Origin: Elusimicrobiota bacterium
GTDB lineage: Bacteria > Elusimicrobiota > Elusimicrobia > UBA1565 > UBA9628
Direction of reading: 5' to 3'
Assembly (NCBI GenBank): GCA_016194625.1
Contig: JACQBB010000291.1
Span: forward strand, 1 to 18,806
DNA: 18,806 bases
Positions within the stretch are counted from its first letter, which is position 1. Each line of letters begins with the position of its first letter. Made by a program: the position numbers and the translations under genes. Positions 1-6,173 of the stretch are shown piece after piece. The notes under the pieces are model-generated. The model was not told the origin of the DNA, did no database searches, and worked only from the letters and a program-made list of their open reading frames with translations.

Positions 1-24
1 CGAGGCGCGGCGGTTCTTGGTCAT
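1..24 (-). CDS. 5' end of an unidentified gene, truncated by the window edge
   Basis: Only the first eight codons are visible, reading MTKNRRAS on the minus strand from an ATG at 24-22. The start is supported by a GGAG Shine-Dalgarno motif six bases upstream and by a TATACT hexamer at 48-43. The basic N-terminus is compatible with many small cytoplasmic proteins, including nucleic-acid binders, but eight residues do not allow a family call. The gene continues to the left of the window. No in-frame stop occurs in the visible part. Confidence 0.45.
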
Positions 25-42
25 GTTGGTCTCCACGCGATA

Positions 43-48
43 AGTATA
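43..48 (-). promoter_or_regulatory. Candidate -10 element for the truncated left-edge gene
   Basis: TATACT on the minus strand lies 18 bases before the ATG at 24. A start of transcription about 7 bases downstream would leave a leader of roughly 12 bases that includes the GGAG ribosome-binding site. No good -35 hexamer is seen 17 bases further upstream. The call rests on the hexamer and the ribosome-binding site alone. Confidence 0.35.
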
Positions 49-100
49 GGGAGGAGACGCGGGAGCGGCCGGGGTCTTATGGGCTACGGGGAAACGATAA

Positions 101-132
101 AGGCCCTACGGCGCGCGGCCTTCGATGGGCCT
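101..132 (-). terminator. Possible terminator hairpin after the acyltransferase gene
   Basis: On the minus strand AGGCCC (132-127) and GGGCCT (106-101) can pair around a 20-base GC-rich loop. A T-rich stretch (TTTATCGTTT) follows. The stem begins inside the acyltransferase stop codon (TAG at 133-131). The six-base stem is short and the loop long, so this is only a candidate for an intrinsic terminator separating the acyltransferase from the gene at the left edge. Confidence 0.3.
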
Positions 133-1042
133 ACGCGGCTTGGGTCCTGCGGTCCACTTCGGTCCAGTCCACGTGCTTGAACCGGCGGTGGCCCCACAGC
201 GACTGCGCGGGGTTGGCGCGCATCCAATCCTCGACGATGGTGGCCAGGCGCTGATTATCGTCCGCGTCGCTGTCGGAGAGGACGAACTCGGGCTCGACCG
301 TCACCACGATGACGCCGTCCTCGCCGCGGCGCGCGCTGACCGGCAGGATCGCGGCGCCGGTGCGGCGCGCCAGCGGCGCGACGGCCGAGAGCGTGTCCAC
401 CATCACCCCGAACAGCCGCAGCGGCGAGCCCATCGGCGGCGGCATGTACTGGTCCATCACGAACACCACGCCGCCCCCGGCGCGGACGTGCTTCATCACC
501 GTCGGCATCGTGCGCGGCTGGTAGGCGGCGGTCACGCCGGTGGTCAGGCGGACCTTCTCCAGCCAGTCGTGCAGCCAGCGGGGCTTGAGGTTGCGCGTCA
601 CGATCAGCACCGGCATGCCGTGCAGGCCGCCGATGCCCGCGCAGAACTCCCAGTTGGCGATGTGCGTGGAGACGAACAGCACGCCCTTGCCGCGCGCCTT
701 GGCCGCCTCCCAGCGCTCCAGGCCGACCACGCGCGCGTTCTTCTCCAAGTAGCGCGCCCAGTGGCCGGGGACGGGGGAGAACATGTGCGACAGCTCTAAA
801 ATGAGCACGCCGTAATGCTCGAAGTTCTCGCGCAGGAGCTTCTTCCAGCCCGCCGGCCCCAGCTCGGGCAGGCAGCGGCGGATGTTCTCGGCGGCGATGG
901 CCGGGCGCTTGCGGTCCACCAGCAGGGCCAGGCGCCCGCCCGCGCGGCCCAGCGCCAGCTCCACGCGGCGCGGCAGGAAGGTGACGAGCAGCCCCAGGCC
1001 GTGTATCGGTATGCGGAGCAGCAGGGCGAGGAGCGGGTTCAC
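131..1042 (-). CDS. Lysophospholipid / lipid A late acyltransferase family protein (LpxL/HtrB-like)
   Basis: The 303-residue product matches the LpxL/LpxM-type acyltransferase family in length and layout. These inner-membrane enzymes transfer an acyl chain from acyl-ACP to lipid A precursors or related lipids. A hydrophobic N-terminus (about residues 1-24) would anchor it. The catalytic HX4E motif is seen in STHIANWEF (H127, E132). The DQYMPPP block and the near-C-terminal LWGHRRFK block are also typical of the family. The start is a GTG with TAGAAT exactly six bases upstream and no clear Shine-Dalgarno. An ATG eight bases earlier opens only a three-codon frame. The gene lies 22 bases after the VIT1-like gene on the same strand, so it may be co-transcribed as well as having its own promoter. 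The family is secure; the precise substrate cannot be told from sequence. Confidence 0.9.
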   Translation of the reverse strand: MNPLLALLLRIPIHGLGLLVTFLPRRVELALGRAGGRLALLVDRKRPAIAAENIRRCLPELGPAGWKKLLRENFEHYGVLILELSHMFSPVPGHWARYLEKNARVVGLERWEAAKARGKGVLFVSTHIANWEFCAGIGGLHGMPVLIVTRNLKPRWLHDWLEKVRLTTGVTAAYQPRTMPTVMKHVRAGGGVVFVMDQYMPPPMGSPLRLFGVMVDTLSAVAPLARRTGAAILPVSARRGEDGVIVVTVEPEFVLSDSDADDNQRLATIVEDWMRANPAQSLWGHRRFKHVDWTEVDRRTQAA

Positions 1043-1048
1043 GGGCTC

Positions 1049-1054
1049 ATTCTA
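1049..1054 (-). promoter_or_regulatory. TAGAAT hexamer six bases before the acyltransferase start (leaderless promoter candidate)
   Basis: On the minus strand TAGAAT is followed by GAGCCC and then the GTG start at 1042. A bacterial -10 element normally places transcription initiation about seven bases past its last T, which here is the G of the start codon. The element lies between the transporter stop and this start, so it would be an internal promoter of the pair. Confidence 0.45.
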
Positions 1055-1064
1055 CCAAACGCCG

Positions 1065-1760
1065 TCAGCCGACCAGGCGCGCGATGCCGAACGCCGCCGC
1101 CGCCGCGAGCGCGCCGACCAGCGCCGTGTGCAGGGCCGAGCGCAGGGGTTTGCCGGAGGTGAAGCGGCCCTTCACGAAGCCGAAGGCGAGCAGGGCGGCC
1201 AGCGTCGCCGCCACCGACCAGGGCAGGGCCGCGCGCGCGTCGGCCGCGAAGAAGTACGGCGCCAGCGGCACCAGCCCGCCGACCGCGTAGGCGCCGCCGA
1301 TGGTCAGCGCGGCCCACAGCGCGCGCTTCGGGTCCGGGCGCTCCAGGCCCAGCTCGAAGCGCATCATGAAGTCCACCCACTGCGCCTCGTTCTTCTCGAA
1401 GTTGGACAGGACCGGCGCGATCTGCTCGTCGCTCAGGCCGTAATGGTGGAAGACGGCGGCGACCTCGGCGCGCTCGGCGTGCGGCTTCTCCACGATCTCC
1501 TCGTGCTCGCGGCGCACTTCGGACGCGTAATGCTCGGCGTCGGAGCGCGCGGCGAGATACCCGCCCAGTCCCATCGCGATCGCGCCGGCGGCGATCTCGG
1601 CCAGGCCGGCGGTGACGACCAGCTTGGACGCGGCGACCGCGCCGGTCAGGCCCGCGGCCAGCGCGAACGGGACGGTCAGGCCGTCCGACATGCCGATGAC
1701 CACGTCGCGCACGGCCTCGGAGGCGGTGAAGTGGTGCTCGTGATGAGGGATCGCGGGCAT
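1065..1760 (-). CDS. VIT1/CCC1 family transporter (predicted Fe2+/Mn2+ transport)
   Basis: The 231-residue integral membrane protein has the layout of the VIT1/CCC1 family, which moves ferrous iron or manganese across membranes. The first helix carries the DGLTVPFALAAGL block (about residues 26-38). The second helix and following segment read AGAIAMGLGGYLAARSD and then SEVRREHEEI, the usual family signature with the acidic metal-binding loop. A cytoplasmic helical region rich in Glu and His follows (about residues 80-135). Three further helices occupy about 145-170, 178-198 and 207-230. The N-terminus PHHEHH is His-rich, as in many members. The ATG start has no Shine-Dalgarno but has TAGAAT six bases upstream. 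It diverges from the TRL-like gene across 30 bp and precedes the acyltransferase by 22 bases. Confidence 0.92.
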   Translation of the reverse strand: MPAIPHHEHHFTASEAVRDVVIGMSDGLTVPFALAAGLTGAVAASKLVVTAGLAEIAAGAIAMGLGGYLAARSDAEHYASEVRREHEEIVEKPHAERAEVAAVFHHYGLSDEQIAPVLSNFEKNEAQWVDFMMRFELGLERPDPKRALWAALTIGGAYAVGGLVPLAPYFFAADARAALPWSVAATLAALLAFGFVKGRFTSGKPLRSALHTALVGALAAAAAFGIARLVG

Positions 1761-1766
1761 GGGGGG

Positions 1767-1772
1767 ATTCTA
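1767..1772 (-). promoter_or_regulatory. TAGAAT hexamer six bases before the VIT1 start (leaderless promoter candidate)
   Basis: On the minus strand TAGAAT is followed by six C residues and then ATG at 1760. The six-base gap predicts transcription starting at the A of the start codon. The hexamer is separated by only six bases from the oppositely directed TACGAT (1779-1784) of the TRL-like gene. Confidence 0.5.
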
Positions 1773-1778
1773 TCATGC

Positions 1779-1784
1779 TACGAT
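1779..1784 (+). promoter_or_regulatory. TACGAT hexamer six bases before the TRL-like gene (leaderless promoter candidate)
   Basis: TACGAT is followed by GGGCGG and then ATG at 1791, the same six-base spacing seen at other unit-leading genes here. A second hexamer, TATCAT at 1771-1776, is 14 bases before the ATG and is an alternative. GGGCGG is a poor Shine-Dalgarno and directly abuts the ATG. Confidence 0.4.
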
Positions 1785-1790
1785 GGGCGG

Positions 1791-2138
1791 ATGAGAACGC
1801 TCCGCCCGCTCCTCCTGCTCAGCCTGGTCGCCGCGACCTCCGCCTGCGGCCTCCTGTACACCGACATCAAGGTCGCCCGCGGCTACCGCTCCGCCACCCC
1901 GGCCGAGGTCAAGGCCGCGCCCGACGACCCGCTGGTGTCCGGCAAGTCCTGCGCGCGCTCCGCGCTGTACCTGGTCGCCTGGGGCGACAGCTCGTACGCG
2001 TCGGCCGTGAAGGACGCGCTGGGGACGAAGGACGGCATCCTGTACGACGTCCGCGCCGACCTGAAGGTCAACGCCTACGTGATCGGCCTGTACACCAAGA
2101 CCTGCACCATCATCACCGGCAAGGTCGCCAAGCCGTGA
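1791..2138 (+). CDS. TRL-like family protein, predicted lipoprotein
   Basis: This 115-residue exported protein starts with a charged N-terminus and hydrophobic stretch ending in ATSAC (C19), a plausible though imperfect lipobox. The mature part begins GLLYTDI and ends with the pattern NAYVIGLYTKTCTIITGK. Together with the central AWGDSSYASAV and GILYDV segments, this matches the TRL-like protein family, whose members are small secreted or lipid-anchored proteins of unknown biochemical role. The cysteine pair (C57 and the Cys of KTCTII) could form a disulfide. The frame is open far upstream, but the ATG at 1791 is chosen because it opens a clean signal peptide and sits six bases after TACGAT. 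Its stop overlaps the GTG start of a second TRL-like gene, implying translational coupling. Confidence 0.8.
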   Translation: MRTLRPLLLLSLVAATSACGLLYTDIKVARGYRSATPAEVKAAPDDPLVSGKSCARSALYLVAWGDSSYASAVKDALGTKDGILYDVRADLKVNAYVIGLYTKTCTIITGKVAKP

Positions 2139-2596
2139 GAGCCCTGCTCGCCGCCGCGCTCGCCGCCCTGCTGGCGGCCCCGTGCGCGGCGAACGGCGAG
2201 GGCGACGAGGACGACGCCGTCCCCGGCATGTTCCCGACGGGCGGCATCATGCTGTACTACGACTCGACCGGCCCGATGTCCTTCCCGTCGATGACGCCGA
2301 AGGACGTCCCGGCGCTGGCGCGCCCGCTGGGCCGGGTCACCGGCCGCTCCTGCCAGCGCGGCCTGTCCATCCCGCTGGCCGCCGACATCCGCGCGACCAG
2401 CGTCAGCGGCGCCTCCGGCGACGGCGGCTACGGCAAGGCGCTGGCCGCGATCAAGAAGGACCATCCCGACGCCGCCGGCGTCTACGACGTCATCACCGAC
2501 GTCGAGGTGTTCAGCATACTCGGCATCTACCGCTCGCTGTGCACCGTCGTGACGGCGCGCGCCTTCGCCCTTCCCGACGCCGCGCCGAAGCCTTGA
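2135..2596 (+). CDS. Second TRL-like family protein, exported
   Basis: This 153-residue product is a diverged tandem relative of the gene before it. A GTG start at 2135 overlaps the preceding TGA (GTGA). It opens a hydrophobic signal sequence (MRALLAAALAALLAAPCAAN), cleaved either by signal peptidase I near CAA or, less likely, lipid-modified at the Cys. An acidic patch (EGDEDD) follows. The mature domain shows the TRL-like landmarks in order: GIMLYYDSTGP, GDGGYGKALAAIKK, GVYDVITDVEVFSILGIY and LCTVV. It carries an insertion relative to its neighbour before the GDGG block. The overlap indicates a two-gene operon. Its biochemical function is unknown. Confidence 0.78.
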   Translation: MRALLAAALAALLAAPCAANGEGDEDDAVPGMFPTGGIMLYYDSTGPMSFPSMTPKDVPALARPLGRVTGRSCQRGLSIPLAADIRATSVSGASGDGGYGKALAAIKKDHPDAAGVYDVITDVEVFSILGIYRSLCTVVTARAFALPDAAPKP

Positions 2597-2625
2597 ACGG
2601 CGCCGGCCATACCTGAGTAAAAAGG

Positions 2626-2646
2626 TCGACTGACGCCGGCGTCACC
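2626..2646 (+). repeat. Palindromic repeat, copy 1 (core TGACGCCGGCGTCA)
   Basis: A perfect 14-bp palindrome (2631-2644) sits inside a 21-bp block that recurs at 3834-3854 in the same orientation with one mismatch. Each copy follows the stop codon of a plus-strand gene (30 bases here, 10 bases at the second) and is preceded by a run of five or six A residues. Here the outer AAAGGT/ACCTTT can also pair, with a five-base bulge, so a terminator-like hairpin is possible. A regulator site or the boundary of an inserted segment are alternatives. Confidence 0.7.
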
Positions 2647-2703
2647 TTTATGGCGGTCGCCGGCATTGCGGACGGCGTGAGGCGGGGCTATCCTGGGGGA
2701 ATC

Positions 2704-2727
2704 ATGCCGAACCGAGTCCCTGCATGA
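2704..2727 (+). other. Possible seven-codon leader ORF coupled to the metallophosphoesterase
   Basis: ATG at 2704 opens a seven-codon frame, MPNRVPA, whose TGA overlaps the phosphoesterase start as ATGA (2724-2727). A purine-rich GGGGGA precedes the small ORF, whereas the phosphoesterase ATG itself has no comparable ribosome-binding site. A TATCCT hexamer at 2689-2694 could be the promoter. If real, translation of the phosphoesterase would depend on re-initiation after this peptide. It could equally be chance. Confidence 0.3.
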
Positions 2728-3824
2728 CTTTCGTCCCGACGCCGTGGCGCTGGGTCCATCTGGCGCTGGATCTGGGCATCGTCGTCACATGCCTGTTCAT
2801 GGTCCGCGCCGCCTTCGGCAGATTCGGATCCAAGCCGAAGGCCGTGGTCCTCGCGCTCGGCGGCGCCGCGGGTCTCCTGCCTTGGTGCGCCCTCGGTCTC
2901 GCCTGGGGCGGCATCCTCGGCCTCAGCCTGGTCGCGCGCGCTCTTTGGACCGGAGCGACGGTCGCCGCGCCCATCGCGACGGGCTTCATCGCCTATCGGG
3001 AGCGGCGGGCGGCGTGGGCGCTGCCGGCCGTCCTCTTGCTCGCCTTGAAGCTGGCGGGCGAGGTATGGGAACCGTCGCGCTTGGAGGTGCTCCGGACCGT
3101 CGTGCCGGTGGCGGGGCTCCGGTCGCCGGTGCGGATCGCCCATTTCGCCGACCTCCAGACCGACGGACTGCGGCGCATGGAGTTCGACGCGCGCGACGCG
3201 GCGAACGCCTTCCATCCGGACCTGGTCACCTTCTCGGGCGACGTCCTGAACCATCCCGCGCTGACCGCGGATGTCTTCGACTATCTGCGCGGCTACCAGG
3301 CGCGCGTCGCGAAGCTGTTCGTTCCGGGCGACGTCGACGGCGGCTTGGACTTGGCCCGGTTCCAGCGCGAGACCGGCTTCGAGGTGATCGGCGGCAAGAC
3401 GCGCGCCGTCGAGGCCGGCGGGACCCGCGTCGCGGTCATCGGACTCGACCTTTACGACTACCTGCGCGGGCCGCGATACATCGACGGACTCGTGGGCGAA
3501 GCGGGGAAGGCGCCGGTCCGGTTGGCGATGAGCCACCGTCCCGACGCGGCGTTCGCGCTCGCCGGCAAAGGCGTCCCGCTGCTCTTCGCGGGGCACACCC
3601 ACGGCGGCCAGCTCCAGATCCCCTTCTTCGGACCGATCGTCACCCTCTCCAGCGTCCCGCGCGCCGTCGCCGCCGGCGGCGTCCACGAACTCCTCGGTCA
3701 GACGGTCGTCCTCGCCCGCGGCTTCGGTTGGGAGGGCCACGTCGCGCCCCGCGTCCGCTTGTTCTGCCGTCCGCAGCTCATCCTTCTCGAGTTGGTCCCG
3801 GCGGATCCGCCGGCTCGATCCTGA
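2724..3824 (+). CDS. Membrane-anchored metallophosphoesterase-like protein (YkuE/LpxG-type layout)
   Basis: This 366-residue product has four or five N-terminal hydrophobic segments (about residues 10-112). A calcineurin-like phosphoesterase domain follows, beginning at VRIAHFADLQTDG. Family landmarks present include D143, SGD (D173), SHRPD (H271) and GHTHGGQLQIPFFGP (H291, H293). This layout resembles membrane-tethered phosphoesterases such as YkuE and LpxG, which act on membrane lipids. However, the usual DxH reads D143-L-Q145 and the usual GNHD/E reads G-D203-V-D. Two or three metal ligands are therefore replaced, and activity cannot be assumed. The gene stands alone on the plus strand between two copies of a palindromic repeat and faces the PBP operon tail to tail. 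By eye, its codon choice is less strongly C-ending than that of its neighbours, which hints at a separate history. Confidence 0.85.
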   Translation: MTFVPTPWRWVHLALDLGIVVTCLFMVRAAFGRFGSKPKAVVLALGGAAGLLPWCALGLAWGGILGLSLVARALWTGATVAAPIATGFIAYRERRAAWALPAVLLLALKLAGEVWEPSRLEVLRTVVPVAGLRSPVRIAHFADLQTDGLRRMEFDARDAANAFHPDLVTFSGDVLNHPALTADVFDYLRGYQARVAKLFVPGDVDGGLDLARFQRETGFEVIGGKTRAVEAGGTRVAVIGLDLYDYLRGPRYIDGLVGEAGKAPVRLAMSHRPDAAFALAGKGVPLLFAGHTHGGQLQIPFFGPIVTLSSVPRAVAAGGVHELLGQTVVLARGFGWEGHVAPRVRLFCRPQLILLELVPADPPARS

Positions 3825-3833
3825 CCCAAAAAA

Positions 3834-3854
3834 TCGACTGACGCTGGCGTCACC
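3834..3854 (+). repeat. Palindromic repeat, copy 2 (core TGACGCTGGCGTCA)
   Basis: This copy matches the block at 2626-2646 in 20 of 21 positions and in the same direction. The mismatch (T for C in the core) breaks the perfect palindrome. Similarity continues weakly on both sides: an A-run before, and AT-GCG-T--CCGG-like bases after. On the minus strand the imperfect hairpin is followed after a few bases by six T residues, so it could help terminate the PBP operon arriving from the right. Confidence 0.7.
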
Positions 3855-3874
3855 GAAATAGCGTTTCCGGTCAC

Positions 3875-3898
3875 CCGACTGTTGGCGCCAACAGTCGG
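3875..3898. repeat. Perfect 24-bp palindrome between convergent genes
   Basis: CCGACTGTTGGC is followed directly by its exact reverse complement, giving 12+12 bases with no mismatch. As RNA it would form a 10-bp stem closed by a GCGC tetraloop on either strand. It lies 13 bases after the stop of the PBP1B-type gene on the minus strand and 50 bases after the phosphoesterase stop on the plus strand. No T-tract adjoins it on either side. A bidirectional terminator or transcript-end stabiliser is the simplest reading; a dimeric regulator site is the alternative. Confidence 0.75.
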
Positions 3899-3911
3899 AT
3901 GGCGTTATCGT

Positions 3912-6167
3912 TCAGCGCCGCGGGCTGGTCAGGCGCTCGAACCAGCCCATGAGGCCGCCGCGGTGCAGGACGCAGTCGCGCAGGGGCTCGGTGCCGGCGA
4001 TGAACAGCTCGTCGCGCTTCTTCGGGCAGCCGGAGACGGCGCGCATGCCGGACTCCAGGCAGATGCGGGCCTCCACCACGCCGTCGGGGCGGACGAAGTC
4101 GCCGCCGGGGCGGTCGGCGGACGCCTCGCGCATGAACGCGGCCCACAGCGGGAGGGCGTCCTTGGCGCCGGTGAGCTTGAGGGCGCGGTTGTCGTCGGCG
4201 CCGGTCCACACGCCGGTCAGCAGGGCCGGCGTGTAGCCGACGAACCAGGCGTCGCGGCCGTCGTTGGTGGTGCCGGTCTTGCCGGCGGCGGGCTCGGCGA
4301 AGCCGAGCTTGGGGAGCGCGCGCGCGGTGCCCTCGGCGACGACGCTCTCCAGCAGCGAGGTCGTGAGGTACGCGACGGCGGGGTCGAGAGCGACGGCGCT
4401 CTCCGGGGGCGCCGCCTCCAGCGCGCCGCCGTCGGCGTCGAGGACGGCGGTCACCAGGCGCGGCGGCGCGCGGCGGCCGCCGGCGGCGAACGGCTCGTAG
4501 GCGGAGGTCAGCTCGAGCAGGCCGACCTCGGAGGCGCCGAGCGCCAAGCCCAGGTCGTCGCGCAGGGGGCTGGTCACGCCGGCGGCGCGGGCGAGCTCCT
4601 GCACGCGCCGGATGCCGACGCGTTCGGCCAGGTCCAGCGTGGCGGCGTTGAGCGAGTGCGCCAGCGCGGCGCGCGCGGTGGCGGTGCCGAAGTAGATCCC
4701 GTCGTAGTTGGCCGGCGACCAGTCGTGCCCGGCGCCGGGGTAGGACTTGGGCTTGTCGCGCAGGAGGGTGGCGGGGGTCAGGCCGATCTTCAGCGCGGCG
4801 GCGTAGACGAACGGCTTGAAGGCCGAGCCGGGCTGGCGGGCGGCCTGCGTGGCGCGGTTGAACTGGCTCTCGCGGAAGTCGCGGCCGCCGACGAGCGCCA
4901 GCACCTCGCCGGTGGACGGGTCCAGCGCGGCGAGCGCGGCCTGGTTCCGCGCCCCGCGCAGGGTCTTCTGCGCGAGCGACTGGAGCACCGGGTCCATCGT
5001 CGTGTGGATCGTCAGGCCGTTGCGGTACACCGCGTCGCCGCCGTAGCGCGGGACCAGCTCGCGCACGACCTCGGCGACGAAGTAGGCGTTGTCGCGCCGC
5101 TCCTCCGCCGACGAGCCGCGCAGCGGCGCGAGCGGCGCGGCGAGCGCGTCGCGCAGGGCGGTCTCCGAGATGAAGCCGTCCTCGCGCATGCGCTTGAGCA
5201 CCCAGTCGCGGCGCGCCTTGCTCGCGGCCGGGTCGTGGAACGGGCTGTAGAAGCCGGGGCCGCGGATGATGCCGGCCAAAGTCGCCGCCTCGGGCAAGGT
5301 CAGGTCGAGCGGGTCCTTCGAGAAATAATACTTCGCCGCCGCGCGCATGCCCATCACCGAGGCCGAGCCGTCCTGGCCCAGGTAGATGTGGTTGAGGTAC
5401 AGCGTGAGTATCCGCTTCTTCTCCAGGCGCAGGTCCAGGTACACCGCCAGACCCGCCTCGGCGAGCTTGCGGCGCAGCGTGCGGCGCGGCGACAGGAACA
5501 GGTTCTTGGTCAGCTGCTGGGTGATCGTGCTGGCGCCCTGCAGCTCGCGGCCGCGGGCGTTCGCCCACGCCGCGCGCGCGATCGCGCGCGGGTCCACGCC
5601 CCAGTGCGTCCAGAAGCGCTTGTCCTCGGCGGCGACGACCGCGTCGCGCAGGGACGGCGGGATCTGCTCCCACGTCAGCGGGTCGCGGCGCACCTTCTGC
5701 GCGCCCGACAGCTCGGCGGCGAGCTCCGGCTCCAGGCGCAGCTCGGACAGCGGGCCGCCCAGCCCGTCGCGCAGGCGCCAGCCGCCGTCGCCGTCGCGGC
5801 GCAGGACGAACGCGCCCTCGGCCTGGGCGGCCGCGGGCGCGCGGAAGCCGCGCAGGTAGACGGCGAGCTCCGGCGGGCTCCAGCGGTACTCGCCCTTGGC
5901 GGGGACGCCGTCGACGCGGCGGTAGCCGAGACGGTCCAGGCGCTCGAGCAGCCGCTGGGGCTCGCCGCGCGCGCCGTCGCGCACCAGGAACGGCGCCGAC
6001 CAGATCCGCGTCGAGAAGCTCTCGCCCAGCCCGCCGAGCGCGAGGGCGGAGAGCTTGCGCTCGGCCGAGAACGCCAGCCACGCGGCGGCCAGCCCGAGGG
6101 CCAGCGCGGCCGCGGCGGCCGCCCACAGCCAGACTCCGCCCGCGGAGGACCGGCGTCGGCGGGCCAT
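3912..6167 (-). CDS. Bifunctional penicillin-binding protein, PBP1B type (glycosyltransferase/transpeptidase)
   Basis: This 751-residue protein polymerises and cross-links peptidoglycan at the outer face of the inner membrane. An Arg-rich tail and a single TM helix (about residues 11-33) come first. A roughly 100-residue region resembling the UB2H domain of PBP1B follows, with GYRRVDGVPAKGEYRWSPPE at about 81-100. The GT51 domain has AAEDKRFWTHWGVD (catalytic E181), then GASTITQQLTKNLFLSPRRT and KKRILTLYLNHIYLGQ. The transpeptidase domain carries RQPGSAFKPF (S448xxK451), HSLN (S505xN507) and GKTGTTND (K630-T-G). A short C-terminal tail holds three Cys residues (703, 714, 732). The ATG start is six bases after the stop of the PorV/PorQ-like gene, with AGGA upstream, so it is the last gene of a three-gene operon. 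All catalytic motifs are intact. Confidence 0.95.
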   Translation of the reverse strand: MARRRRSSAGGVWLWAAAAAALALGLAAAWLAFSAERKLSALALGGLGESFSTRIWSAPFLVRDGARGEPQRLLERLDRLGYRRVDGVPAKGEYRWSPPELAVYLRGFRAPAAAQAEGAFVLRRDGDGGWRLRDGLGGPLSELRLEPELAAELSGAQKVRRDPLTWEQIPPSLRDAVVAAEDKRFWTHWGVDPRAIARAAWANARGRELQGASTITQQLTKNLFLSPRRTLRRKLAEAGLAVYLDLRLEKKRILTLYLNHIYLGQDGSASVMGMRAAAKYYFSKDPLDLTLPEAATLAGIIRGPGFYSPFHDPAASKARRDWVLKRMREDGFISETALRDALAAPLAPLRGSSAEERRDNAYFVAEVVRELVPRYGGDAVYRNGLTIHTTMDPVLQSLAQKTLRGARNQAALAALDPSTGEVLALVGGRDFRESQFNRATQAARQPGSAFKPFVYAAALKIGLTPATLLRDKPKSYPGAGHDWSPANYDGIYFGTATARAALAHSLNAATLDLAERVGIRRVQELARAAGVTSPLRDDLGLALGASEVGLLELTSAYEPFAAGGRRAPPRLVTAVLDADGGALEAAPPESAVALDPAVAYLTTSLLESVVAEGTARALPKLGFAEPAAGKTGTTNDGRDAWFVGYTPALLTGVWTGADDNRALKLTGAKDALPLWAAFMREASADRPGGDFVRPDGVVEARICLESGMRAVSGCPKKRDELFIAGTEPLRDCVLHRGGLMGWFERLTSPRR

Positions 6168-6173
6168 CCCGTC

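Noticed and set aside
882..1790. Upstream extension of the first TRL-like frame across the VIT1 and acyltransferase genes
   Set aside because: The extension is antisense to two well-supported genes and has low-complexity Arg/Gln composition. The signal peptide and the TACGAT spacing place the start at 1791.
2626..3854. Insertion sequence or MITE around the metallophosphoesterase
   Set aside because: There is no transposase and no clear terminal inverted repeat pair beyond the palindromic cores, and no target-site duplication could be recognised. Only the repeat pair itself is reported.
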